A stretch of 19,593 nt of DNA, taken from positions 88,051 through 107,643 of the forward strand of contig DHIW01000073.1 of assembly GCA_002404015.1 (NCBI GenBank), read 5' to 3'. The position numbers and the translations under genes were made by a program. Of this stretch, positions 10,322 to 17,220 are shown piece after piece; within the stretch, counting starts at the first letter, position 1; each line of letters opens with the position of its first letter. The notes beneath the pieces were generated by a model that was not told the DNA's origin, ran no database searches, and saw only the letters and a list, made by a program, of their open reading frames with translations. The stretch is from Chloroflexi bacterium UBA4736 (GTDB taxonomy: Bacteria > Chloroflexota > Dormibacteria > Dormibacterales > Dormibacteraceae).

Positions 10322-10944
10322 TGAGCAGGCCCCCAGTGCTGTTCGCCGCCGGCACTGCGTGCCTGCTGGCGGTCCTGGCCCTGGCGGTGGCCGCCCATCA
10401 ATACCCCTATTTCGGCTGGGACCCTCCCGTGACTCGGGCTGTCCAGTCGGTGCCGGTCGGCCCCTTCTACCAGGTCGTCCTCTTCTACGGCTGGCTGCTC
10501 GGGGTGCGCCAGGTGGCCCTGGCCGCGGCCGGCGTGGTGCTGGTGCTCGTCTTCAACCGCTGGGGCGGCCTTCTGATGCTCGGCGGTGCGCTCTCGGCAG
10601 CCGTCTACCAGGCGCTCGACCTGGTCGTACAACGGCCGCGGCCCGACCCCCACCTGGTGCACGTGGTGGCGGTCACCCCCAGCAACAGCTTTCCGAGCGG
10701 CCACACCGTGTTCTTCACCTGGTTCTCGATCCTGCTCGTGGTCACCCTCGGGCGACGGCTGCCACGCCGGCTGAAGGCGGCCGCCTGGGTCCTGGCCGGG
10801 CTCGTCATCGTGGCCACCGGGTTCTCCCGAGTCTGGGCGGGCGCGCACTGGCCGAGCGACGTGCTGGCGGGCTTCCTGCTGGGGTCCGGCTGGACCCTCC
10901 TCGTTCTCGGGGCCGGAAGGATATGGACGCCTAAGGCGTTCTGA
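10321..10944 (+). CDS. PAP2-superfamily membrane phosphatase (second of three)
   Basis: A 207-residue PAP2 protein with five to six membrane helices. C2 is PSGH at 125-128 and C3 is R170-x5-H176-x3-D180 (RVWAGAHWPSD). In C1 the RP pair is present (R107-P108 in VVQRPRP), but the position of the conserved Lys is Asp100, which may weaken phosphate binding. The upstream gene's TGA overlaps the ATG as TGATG; a GTG three bases earlier is also possible. It shares the C3 sequence style of the first PAP2 gene, suggesting an old duplication. Its last 14 bases overlap the end of the convergent cutA gene. Confidence 0.9.
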   Translation: MSRPPVLFAAGTACLLAVLALAVAAHQYPYFGWDPPVTRAVQSVPVGPFYQVVLFYGWLLGVRQVALAAAGVVLVLVFNRWGGLLMLGGALSAAVYQALDLVVQRPRPDPHLVHVVAVTPSNSFPSGHTVFFTWFSILLVVTLGRRLPRRLKAAAWVLAGLVIVATGFSRVWAGAHWPSDVLAGFLLGSGWTLLVLGAGRIWTPKAF

Positions 10945-11260
10945 CGCCCTCCAGCAGCCACTCCAGGTAGGCCGGAGAGCCGCCGGTGACATCGACCTGC
11001 AGGAGCTCCGGCAGCTCGTAGCTGTGGTGCTCCTCGAGGTAGGCCTGGATCGCGGCGACCTTGTCCGAGGAGGTCTTCAGAAGGATCAGCGCCTCGTGCT
11101 CGCGCTTCATCTTCCCCTCCCAGCGATAGAAGGAGTGGATCGTGGGGATCACGGACCCGCACGCGGCCAGCCGAGCCTCCACCATCCCCTCGCCAAGTCG
11201 CTCCGCCTCGTCGCGGCTGCCGGCGCTGATGAAGAGCATGACCGGCTTGGGCTGGGTCAT
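10931..11260 (-). CDS. cutA: CutA divalent-ion tolerance protein
   Basis: A 109-residue protein with the CutA1 signatures ARLAACGSVIPTIHSFYRWEGK (residues 29-50; note Cys34) and HHSYELPEL (78-86). CutA forms a very stable PII-like trimer; it was linked genetically to copper tolerance, but its molecular role is unsettled. Its ATG overlaps the stop of the third PAP2 gene (ATGA at 11257-11260), placing it last in the polA - mutM - PAP2 - cutA run. It converges on the second PAP2 gene with a 14-nt tail overlap and no visible terminator between them. Confidence 0.95.
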   Translation of the reverse strand: MTQPKPVMLFISAGSRDEAERLGEGMVEARLAACGSVIPTIHSFYRWEGKMKREHEALILLKTSSDKVAAIQAYLEEHHSYELPELLQVDVTGGSPAYLEWLLEGVRTP

Positions 11261-11913
11261 CCGCGCTCTCCGACCGGCGGCCGGTCGAGCCAGATCACCG
11301 ACGCCGCCAGGCCGATTCCGCCCAACAGGATGCCCCCGATCACGTCCGACTCCCAGTGCACCTCGAGGTAGAGCCGGTCCAGCGCCATCAGGAGAATGAT
11401 GATGGCGGCCGCGGGCAGCGCAGCAGCGCGCCAGCGACTGCCTGGTCGCGCCAGCCGGCGTAGCACGAAGGCGAGCATGCCATACGCGAAAACGGTCCGG
11501 ACCATATGGCCGCTGGGAAAGCTGTTCATGGGCAGGTTCTTCTCGAAGAGCAGGGTGATGCTGGGCCCGTCTCCATGGTCGAGCGAGGGGCCCGGCGCCG
11601 GATGGATCACGAGCTTCTTGTAGAGAGTCTCCAGCACTTCAACGGCGCCGAAGGCGAGCACGAACCAGGCTTCCGTGCGGAACTCGTGACGCCAGAGATA
11701 GATGGCGATACCGAGCACGATCAGGCTCGTGATCTCGATCCCGCCGAGCACCGCGAACGCCTTCGCCACCACGCCCAGAGTCGGGTTCCAATCCCGGTTG
11801 AAGGCGGTCGCCACCGTCACGTCCGTGGCATTGGCGCCGCCCAGGCCGACCACCACCGACATGGCCACAAATGCGGCCGAGAGGACGACGAAAGCGGTCA
11901 GAGAGCGCGTCAT
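11257..11913 (-). CDS. PAP2-superfamily membrane phosphatase (third of three, atypical C1 motif)
   Basis: A 218-residue membrane protein starting at the ATG 11911-11913, which overlaps the mutM TGA by one base (TGATG); the open frame extends further upstream but that part lies inside mutM. C2 is PSGH at 133-136 and C3 is R180-x5-H186-x3-D190 (RLYLEVHWESD). The C1 motif is degenerate: LYKKLVIHPAP has Lys99/Lys100 and His104-Pro105 where K-x6-RP is expected. A polar insert (DHGDGPSIT) precedes C2. The catalytic histidines are kept, so it may still be an active lipid phosphatase with altered phosphate binding. It is more distant from the other two PAP2 proteins than they are from each other. Confidence 0.88.
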   Translation of the reverse strand: MTRSLTAFVVLSAAFVAMSVVVGLGGANATDVTVATAFNRDWNPTLGVVAKAFAVLGGIEITSLIVLGIAIYLWRHEFRTEAWFVLAFGAVEVLETLYKKLVIHPAPGPSLDHGDGPSITLLFEKNLPMNSFPSGHMVRTVFAYGMLAFVLRRLARPGSRWRAAALPAAAIIILLMALDRLYLEVHWESDVIGGILLGGIGLAASVIWLDRPPVGERG

Positions 11914-12737
11914 CACCGCTGGCAGCGCCGGCAGAAGACGGTCGTGCGGCCGGCCAGCCGGACCGATGCCAGGGGTCGGCCGCACGTCAGGCAGGGCTCT
12001 CCGCCACGTCCGTAGACCCGCAGCTGTTCCTGCTGGAGACCCTTCTCGCCCCAGGCGTCGCGGTAGTCGTCCACCGAGCTGCCCCGGTTGGCGATCCCCT
12101 CGAGCAGGGAGTCCTGCAGCGCCTCCCGCAGCCGCTTCACGGCCGGCCGGCTGAGGCTGTCGGCGCGACGGTCGGGCCGGATCCGGGCCCGGAAGCAGGA
12201 CTCGTCGGCGTAGATGTTGCCCACCCCCGCCAGCACCGCCTGATCCAGGAGCAGTGCCTTGAGCGGGGCCCGCCTCGAGTGCAGGCGCCGGTAGAGATCG
12301 GCGGCGCTGAACTCGGGATCGATCGGCTCGGGACCCAGCTTGGGCAGCTTGCGCTCGGCGATCAGCTCCTGCTCGCTGCCGAAAAGCAGGCGCCCGAAGC
12401 GCCGCACGTCTCGATACCGAAGCTGCCTGCCGTCGTCCAGCGCGAGGACCGCATGCGTGTGGTCCATCAGCGCCGCCATCGGATCAACGTACCGGAGTTG
12501 GCCGGTCATCCCGAGGTGGACGACAAGCAGCTCGCCGCCGGTCAGGTGCATGAGGATGTACTTGCCGCGCCGGGTCAGGGCCTCGATCCGGCGTCCGCTC
12601 ACCCCGCTCTCGAAGAGGAACGGCTCCGGGTGGCGCACGATCGACGGGAAGCGCAGCTCCACACCCACGATCGTCCGCCCGACCAGGTGGGGCCTCAGGT
12701 CGGCCGCCACCGTCTCCACCTCCGGCAGCTCAGGCAA
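11913..12737 (-). CDS. mutM: MutM / Fpg formamidopyrimidine-DNA glycosylase
   Basis: This bifunctional glycosylase/AP lyase removes 8-oxoguanine and ring-opened purines. The 274-residue protein begins PELPEVETV, which supplies the catalytic N-terminal Pro and Glu after Met removal, carries Lys59 (RRGKYILMHL), the H2TH region (AVLAGVGNIYADE) and a C-terminal zinc finger with Cys249, Cys252, Cys269 and Cys272 (CX2CX16CX2C). The start is TTG at 12735-12737, which lies inside the last codons of polA (8-nt overlap), so translation is coupled to polA. All key residues are present and the length is normal. Confidence 0.97.
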   Translation of the reverse strand: MPELPEVETVAADLRPHLVGRTIVGVELRFPSIVRHPEPFLFESGVSGRRIEALTRRGKYILMHLTGGELLVVHLGMTGQLRYVDPMAALMDHTHAVLALDDGRQLRYRDVRRFGRLLFGSEQELIAERKLPKLGPEPIDPEFSAADLYRRLHSRRAPLKALLLDQAVLAGVGNIYADESCFRARIRPDRRADSLSRPAVKRLREALQDSLLEGIANRGSSVDDYRDAWGEKGLQQEQLRVYGRGGEPCLTCGRPLASVRLAGRTTVFCRRCQR

Positions 12738-15423
12738 CGACCGCGGCCAGCTTCCGCATGTCGGCCCAGTTCTCGCCGACCTTGGCCTCCACCTCGAGGC
12801 CGGTCTCCAGCTCGTAGGCTTCGGTCATCACCCGGGGCACCATCTCGGCGAAGCGCTCGACCTCCGCCTCCGGGATCTCGAAGACCAGCTCATCGTGGAC
12901 CTGGAGCAGCATCTTGCCCGCCAGCCGCTCGGTCTCGATCTCAGCCTGCAGCCGGACCATGGCGATCTTGATGATGTCGGCCGCCAGCGACTGGATCGGA
13001 AAGTTGATCGCCATCCGCTCCGCCGCCAGCCGGAGCTGGTAGTTGGGCGAGCGGAGGTCAGGGATCGCCCGCCGGCGGCCGGTCGCGCTGACCACGAGGC
13101 CGGCCTCCCGGGCGTCGTTGCGGATCGCGTCCAGGAACTCCTTCAGGCGCTGGTAGGTGCCCCAGTACTCCTTCAGGAACTCTCGGGCCTCCTCGCCGGG
13201 GATGCCCATCTGCATCGAGAGCCCGTATTCGCCCTGCCCGTAAAGGGAGCCGAAGTTGGCGATCTTGGCCAGCCGGCGCTGCCCGGGGTCCACCTGCTCG
13301 ATGGCAACCTTGAAGACCTTGGCCGCGGTGGCCGCGTGGATGTCCTGGCCGGCTTCGAACGCCCCCAGCATCTGAGGGTCCTCGCTCAGGTGGGCGGCGA
13401 TCCTGAGCTCGATCTGCGAGTAGTCCGCCGCGAAGAGCTTGTGATCGGGCCGCTCCGCCCGGAAGGCGCGCCGGATCCGCTGCCCGAGCTCGGTCCGGAT
13501 CGGAATGTTCATCAGGTTGGGGTTGGACGAGGAGAGCCGGCCGGTGGCGGTCGCGGCCTGGCCGAACGAGGTGTGGACCCGGCCGTCGACGGGATCGCAG
13601 AGCTCGGGCAGGGCGTCCACGTATGTGGACTTGAGCTTGCTCAGCTGGCGGTGCTCCAGGATCAGGGCCACGATCGGGTGCTTGTCGCGGAGGCCTTCCA
13701 GCGTCTCGGCGTCGGTCGAGTAGCCGGTCTTGGTCCGCTTGCCGACCGGCAGCCGGAGATCCTCGAAGAGCAGCTTCGCCAGCTGCTGGGGCGCGGCCAC
13801 GTTGAACTGGTAGCCGGCCAGCTCGGTGACCTGGCCCTCGAGCGCCGCCAGCTGGCCGCCCAGCTCCCGGGCCATCTCCTCGAGGTACGGCCGGTCGATG
13901 GCGATGCCCTCGACCTCCATCTCGGCCAGCACCCGGGACAGCGGCAGCTCGATCTCATAGAAGAGGTAGTCCACGCCCAGGTTCTGCAGCTCCGCGGCCA
14001 GCCGCGGCCGCAGCTTCAGGATCGCCTGGGCGCGGGCGCCCGCGTACTCTGCGGCGGCCGCCGGGTCCGCCTGTGAGGCCGGGCGGGAGTTGCGGCCGGT
14101 GCCCAGCAGCTGGTCGGTGGCCATCAGCGTCATGCCCAGGAACTCGCGCGCCAGGTCCTCCAGGCGAGGATCGCGGGAGCCGGCTCCCAGCAGGTAGGCG
14201 GCGAGGCTGGAGCTGAAGCGCCAGTCCTGCCGCCAGGGATCGATGCCGGAGAGGGCCAGCTGCTCCTCCTTAACGTCGTGGCCCAGCAGCGGCCGGCCCC
14301 GCAGGGCGGCCACGACCTGGAACTCGAGGTCCGCCGCGACGTACCAGGTCCGCTCGCCGGCCGCCAGCCCGAGGCCCACGGCGGCGCCCCCCCGGGCGCT
14401 GCCGTCCCAGAGCCCGAACAGCCCCACTTCCTCGGCCGCGGCGAGCGCGGAGGTTATCTCCGGAAGCTGCCCGAGCGTGGCCAGCGCCACACCGCCCGCC
14501 GACGCCACCGGCTCGAAGGCCAAGGTGGGCTGCACCGGCACGGCGTCGGGCGGGGGGATGCGGGCCAGCAGCTGGCGGAACTCCAGGTCGTCGAAGACCT
14601 GGCGGGCCCCGTCGTAGTCATAGCGCAGCCAGCGTGACCGGTCGAGGTCGAGGTCGACGTCCACGTCGCGGCGGATCGTGACCATCCGCTTACCCAGGCG
14701 CACCTGGTCGGCGTGCTCGCGCAGCGAGGTCTTGACGCGCCCCTCCTTCAACTCGTCGAGCCGGTCGAGCAGCGCCTCGATGGAGCCGAACTGCTGGATC
14801 AGTTGGGCGGCAGTCTTGTCGCCGACGCCGGGCACGCCTGGGATGTTGTCGGAGGTGTCGCCGCGGAGCGCCTTGTAGTCGATCAGCTGGGCCGGCTCGA
14901 AGCCGTAGCGCTGGCGGACCTCGGGAGGGCCGTAGACGAACGTGTCCGTGATGCCGCGCTTGGGCACCAGGGCCTCGACCGAGTCGGTCACGAGCTGCAG
15001 GCAGTCGAGGTCGCCGCTCACGATCGTGACCGACAGGCCCTGCTCCTCCGCCTTGCGCGCCAGCGTGCCGATCACGTCGTCGGCCTCGAAGCCCTCGACC
15101 TCGTACGTCGGGATGGTGAGCGACTCGAGCACCCGCTTCACGAGCGCGAACTGGGGACGGAGGTCGTCCGGCATCGGCTTGCGGCCCAGCTTGTACTCGG
15201 CGTACTCGAGCGACCGGAAGGTCGGCTTGCCGACGTCGAAGGCGGCCGCCGCGAACTCGGGCCGAGAGGCGAGGACGAGCGCCAGCATGGAGGTGAAGCC
15301 GTAGACCGCATTGGTCACCGCGCCGGCGGTCGTACTCATGGGCGGCAGGGCGAAAAACGCCCGGTAGATCAGGCTGTGGGCGTCGATCAGGATCAGCCGG
15401 CCCCGCCTTCCAGCCTTCGGCAT
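12730..15423 (-). CDS. polA: DNA polymerase I
   Basis: An 897-residue Pol I. The N-terminal 5'-3' exonuclease starts LILIDAHSLIYRAFFALP and includes the VPGVGDKTAAQLI helix-hairpin-helix near residue 195. The middle domain (about 300-480) has the exonuclease fold but lacks the metal-binding acidic motifs: the first motif reads GLFGLWDG instead of a DxE, and later positions are also changed, so proofreading is probably lost. The polymerase motifs are intact: A (DYSQIELR, near 667), B (RRLAKIANFGSLYG, near 720) and C (VHDE, near 840). The ATG at 15421-15423 follows GGGAG with a nine-base spacer. It is divergent from the nuclease gene and overlaps mutM. Confidence 0.97.
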   Translation of the reverse strand: MPKAGRRGRLILIDAHSLIYRAFFALPPMSTTAGAVTNAVYGFTSMLALVLASRPEFAAAAFDVGKPTFRSLEYAEYKLGRKPMPDDLRPQFALVKRVLESLTIPTYEVEGFEADDVIGTLARKAEEQGLSVTIVSGDLDCLQLVTDSVEALVPKRGITDTFVYGPPEVRQRYGFEPAQLIDYKALRGDTSDNIPGVPGVGDKTAAQLIQQFGSIEALLDRLDELKEGRVKTSLREHADQVRLGKRMVTIRRDVDVDLDLDRSRWLRYDYDGARQVFDDLEFRQLLARIPPPDAVPVQPTLAFEPVASAGGVALATLGQLPEITSALAAAEEVGLFGLWDGSARGGAAVGLGLAAGERTWYVAADLEFQVVAALRGRPLLGHDVKEEQLALSGIDPWRQDWRFSSSLAAYLLGAGSRDPRLEDLAREFLGMTLMATDQLLGTGRNSRPASQADPAAAAEYAGARAQAILKLRPRLAAELQNLGVDYLFYEIELPLSRVLAEMEVEGIAIDRPYLEEMARELGGQLAALEGQVTELAGYQFNVAAPQQLAKLLFEDLRLPVGKRTKTGYSTDAETLEGLRDKHPIVALILEHRQLSKLKSTYVDALPELCDPVDGRVHTSFGQAATATGRLSSSNPNLMNIPIRTELGQRIRRAFRAERPDHKLFAADYSQIELRIAAHLSEDPQMLGAFEAGQDIHAATAAKVFKVAIEQVDPGQRRLAKIANFGSLYGQGEYGLSMQMGIPGEEAREFLKEYWGTYQRLKEFLDAIRNDAREAGLVVSATGRRRAIPDLRSPNYQLRLAAERMAINFPIQSLAADIIKIAMVRLQAEIETERLAGKMLLQVHDELVFEIPEAEVERFAEMVPRVMTEAYELETGLEVEAKVGENWADMRKLAAVVA

Positions 15424-15474
15424 CGGTCAATTCTCCCGTATTGGCATCTGGCGGGGACCGTGGGGGGACGGGGG

Positions 15475-15480
15475 TAGAAT
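15475..15480 (+). promoter_or_regulatory. Candidate -10 element (leaderless) for the bifunctional nuclease gene
   Basis: TAGAAT ends nine bases before the ATG at 15490; the intervening bases contain no ribosome site. A leaderless message is the simplest reading. It lies in the 66-bp gap between the divergent polA and nuclease genes. Confidence 0.45.
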
Positions 15481-15489
15481 CGGCCTCAG

Positions 15490-16035
15490 ATGGACGACCT
15501 GATCGAGGTGGCGGTGGACAGCATCCGCGTGCACATGCCCACCGGCCAGCACGTCGTGATCCTGAAGGAGCGGGACAACGACCGCTACCTCCCGATCTGG
15601 ATCGGGGTCTTCGAAGCCAACGCCATCGCGCTCAAGATCACCGGGGTCGCGCCCGAGCGGCCGATCACCCATGACCTCATGGCGAGCACGTTCGGCGAGC
15701 TCGCCATCAACGTCAACCGGATCGTGGTCACCTCATTGGCGGACGAGGTGTTCTTTGCCCGCCTCTTCATCTCGCAGAACGGCCGGGAGCTCGACATCGA
15801 CTCGCGGCCCAGCGACGCGATCGCCCTGGCCGTCCGCTTCGAGTGCCCGATCTTCGTGGCCCGGGAGGTTCTGGACCGGGCGGGCGTGATCCCCGAGAAG
15901 GACGAGGAGGACGACCCGTCGAGCGAGGGGGACGAGGACCGGCTGGCCGTCTTCCGGGACCTGGTCAACAGCCTCGACCTGCCAGAGCTGCCCGACGAGC
16001 CGGGCTCACGCGGCTTGGGACCGTCCCCTAGCTGA
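15490..16035 (+). CDS. Bifunctional nuclease family protein (DUF151)
   Basis: A 181-residue protein. Residues 1-135 form the DUF151/BFN domain: VILKERDNDRYLPIWIG near 23-39, then EANAIALKI, and the hallmark SRPSDAIALAVR at 105-116. A strongly acidic linker (EKDEEDDPSSEGDEDR) and a short C-terminal helix follow. Proteins of this family have been reported to have DNase and RNase activity, and structures show a compact trimeric fold; the cellular role is poorly defined. It is divergent from polA and probably leads an operon with the MgtC-like gene, whose presumed start overlaps its TGA. The catalytic residues cannot be named confidently. Confidence 0.92.
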   Translation: MDDLIEVAVDSIRVHMPTGQHVVILKERDNDRYLPIWIGVFEANAIALKITGVAPERPITHDLMASTFGELAINVNRIVVTSLADEVFFARLFISQNGRELDIDSRPSDAIALAVRFECPIFVAREVLDRAGVIPEKDEEDDPSSEGDEDRLAVFRDLVNSLDLPELPDEPGSRGLGPSPS

Positions 16036-16490
16036 GTAACGAGGTCCAGGCCGAGCTCCTTCTCCGCCTGGCCGTCGCGCTCCTCCTCGGTTCTCTGATC
16101 GGCTTCGAGCGGGAACGCCTCCGCCACCCGGCCGGCCTCCGGACGATGGGCATGGTGGCGATCGGATCCTGCCTATTCACGGAGCTGGGGGCGTACGTGG
16201 CCGGGCACCAGGACCCCACCCGGATCGCCGCCCAGGTCGTGACCGGGATCGGCTTCCTGGGCGCCGGCGCCATTCTGCGCCACGGCACCAACGTCCAGGG
16301 GCTGACGACCGCGTCGACCGTCTGGGTGGTGGCCGCGGTTGGGATGTGCGCCGGGTTCGGAGCCTACCTGCTCGCCTTCGGAGGAACCACCGTCGTGCTG
16401 CTGGCGCTGCTGTGCTTCCGCCCCATCGAGCGCCGCCTGTTCAAGCAACATCTCGTGGCGCCCAGGGAACCCGAGCTGCCAGAGCTGTAG
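16032..16490 (+). CDS. MgtC/SapB-family membrane protein, apparent CTG start
   Basis: A 152-residue short-form MgtC/SapB protein with four to five hydrophobic segments. Recognisable landmarks are LLLGSLIGFERERLRHPAGLRT, GIGFLGAGAILRHG and VQGLTTASTVWVVAAVGMCAG. MgtC proteins affect Mg2+ limitation responses and ATP synthase in pathogens; the role in this organism is unknown. The start matters here: an in-frame TAG at 16029-16031 bars any earlier start, and no ATG, GTG or TTG occurs before an internal Met, which would remove the conserved first helix. The only fitting start is CTG at 16032-16034, overlapping the nuclease TGA as CTGA. The length with CTG matches the family. Confidence 0.85.
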   Translation: MSNEVQAELLLRLAVALLLGSLIGFERERLRHPAGLRTMGMVAIGSCLFTELGAYVAGHQDPTRIAAQVVTGIGFLGAGAILRHGTNVQGLTTASTVWVVAAVGMCAGFGAYLLAFGGTTVVLLALLCFRPIERRLFKQHLVAPREPELPEL

Positions 16491-16519
16491 GGTCTCCGGC
16501 GGCCTCCGGACCGGTGCGG

Positions 16520-16525
16520 TATGGT
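16520..16525 (+). promoter_or_regulatory. Weak -10-like hexamer before the winged-helix gene
   Basis: TATGGT in the 46-bp gap after the MgtC-like gene, 11 bases before a TTG that can start the next frame. No -35 is evident. The match to TANNNT alone is weak evidence. Confidence 0.2.
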
Positions 16526-16536
16526 TCTTGGGTCTT

Positions 16537-17220
16537 TTGGGAACCTCCGCCGGCACCCTGACCCCCCGCCGCCGCGAGACGCTGGAGACCCTGCGCCGCC
16601 TGGTGGCCGGCGCGGCCGGTCCCGTCCACTACTCGACCGTGGCCGCGGCGATGGGCATCTCGGCCTGGACCGCCTACGGACTTCTCAGGGAGCTGGAGCG
16701 ACCCGGGCTGGTGGAGCGCAGCTACGCGCTCGACTCGGGCCCCAAGCTGGGCGGCCGCTCCCGGATCCTCTTCGCACCGGCCATCCTGGCCCCCGCGGTC
16801 AGCTTTCCGGCCGACCTGCCGGAGCGCCTGCGCCCCGCCTTCGAGCGGTTCGCCGCCATCGCGGACGAAGGCGCCGCGGCCCGCGCCTACCTGGCCGAGG
16901 CCGGGTCCGACCTCGGCTTCCACCTCGGCTACTGGCTGGCCCGCCTGGAGACGGCCGGCTTGAACGCTGAGATCGCGGCTCGCACAGTTCTGGAGAGCAG
17001 CGCCCGACCCGCCGCCAAGATGCAGACCGTCGCCGCCATGGGCCTCGGCGCCGCGCTGTCACGGCTCGAGAAGGCCCGCCTGGCAACTCGCATCACGGCG
17101 GCGGCGGCCGGCTTCTCGGCGCTCCTCGACGACGCCCAACGCGCGTCGGAAGCCTCACTCGCGGCCCTGGTCGACGCCGCGCGGGCGCTGCCGCCGCCGA
17201 TCCGGAGGCACGCGCTCTGA
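16537..17220 (+). CDS. Predicted winged-helix DNA-binding protein, function unknown
   Basis: About 227 residues, Ala-rich. The N-terminal 75 residues look like a winged helix: PRRRETLETLRRLV, VHYSTVAAAMGISAWTAYGLLRELE as the helix-turn-helix, then GLVERSYAL and a wing-like loop GPKLGGRSRILFAPA. The remainder is a helical domain without a motif I recognise (for example FHLGYWLARLETAGLNA and a repeated Ala/Arg-rich helix pair to the end). It may be a ligand-responsive repressor or a structural regulator of the adjacent DegV gene, whose start overlaps its TGA. The start is uncertain: TTG at 16537 is used, with TTG at 16528 or a CTG at 16558 as alternatives. Confidence 0.65.
   Translation: MGTSAGTLTPRRRETLETLRRLVAGAAGPVHYSTVAAAMGISAWTAYGLLRELERPGLVERSYALDSGPKLGGRSRILFAPAILAPAVSFPADLPERLRPAFERFAAIADEGAAARAYLAEAGSDLGFHLGYWLARLETAGLNAEIAARTVLESSARPAAKMQTVAAMGLGAALSRLEKARLATRITAAAAGFSALLDDAQRASEASLAALVDAARALPPPIRRHAL
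17204..17208 (+). promoter_or_regulatory. Shine-Dalgarno site supporting a CTG start of the DegV gene
   Basis: GGAGG lies eight bases before the CTG at 17217 but 23 bases before the first GTG at 17232. The spacing therefore supports initiation at the CTG that overlaps the upstream TGA. Confidence 0.55.

Noticed and set aside
11914..11985. Extended start of the third PAP2 gene inside mutM
   Set aside because: The extension lacks membrane character and overlaps the mutM zinc-finger codons; the ATG in the TGATG overlap starts directly before the first helix.
12340..14076. A long plus-strand open frame antisense to mutM and polA
   Set aside because: Same reason: it is a compositional shadow of two firmly identified genes.
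16131..16490. A shorter MgtC protein starting at an internal ATG
   Set aside because: It would remove the first membrane helix and the conserved IGFERE segment, which are present and well preserved upstream in the same frame.
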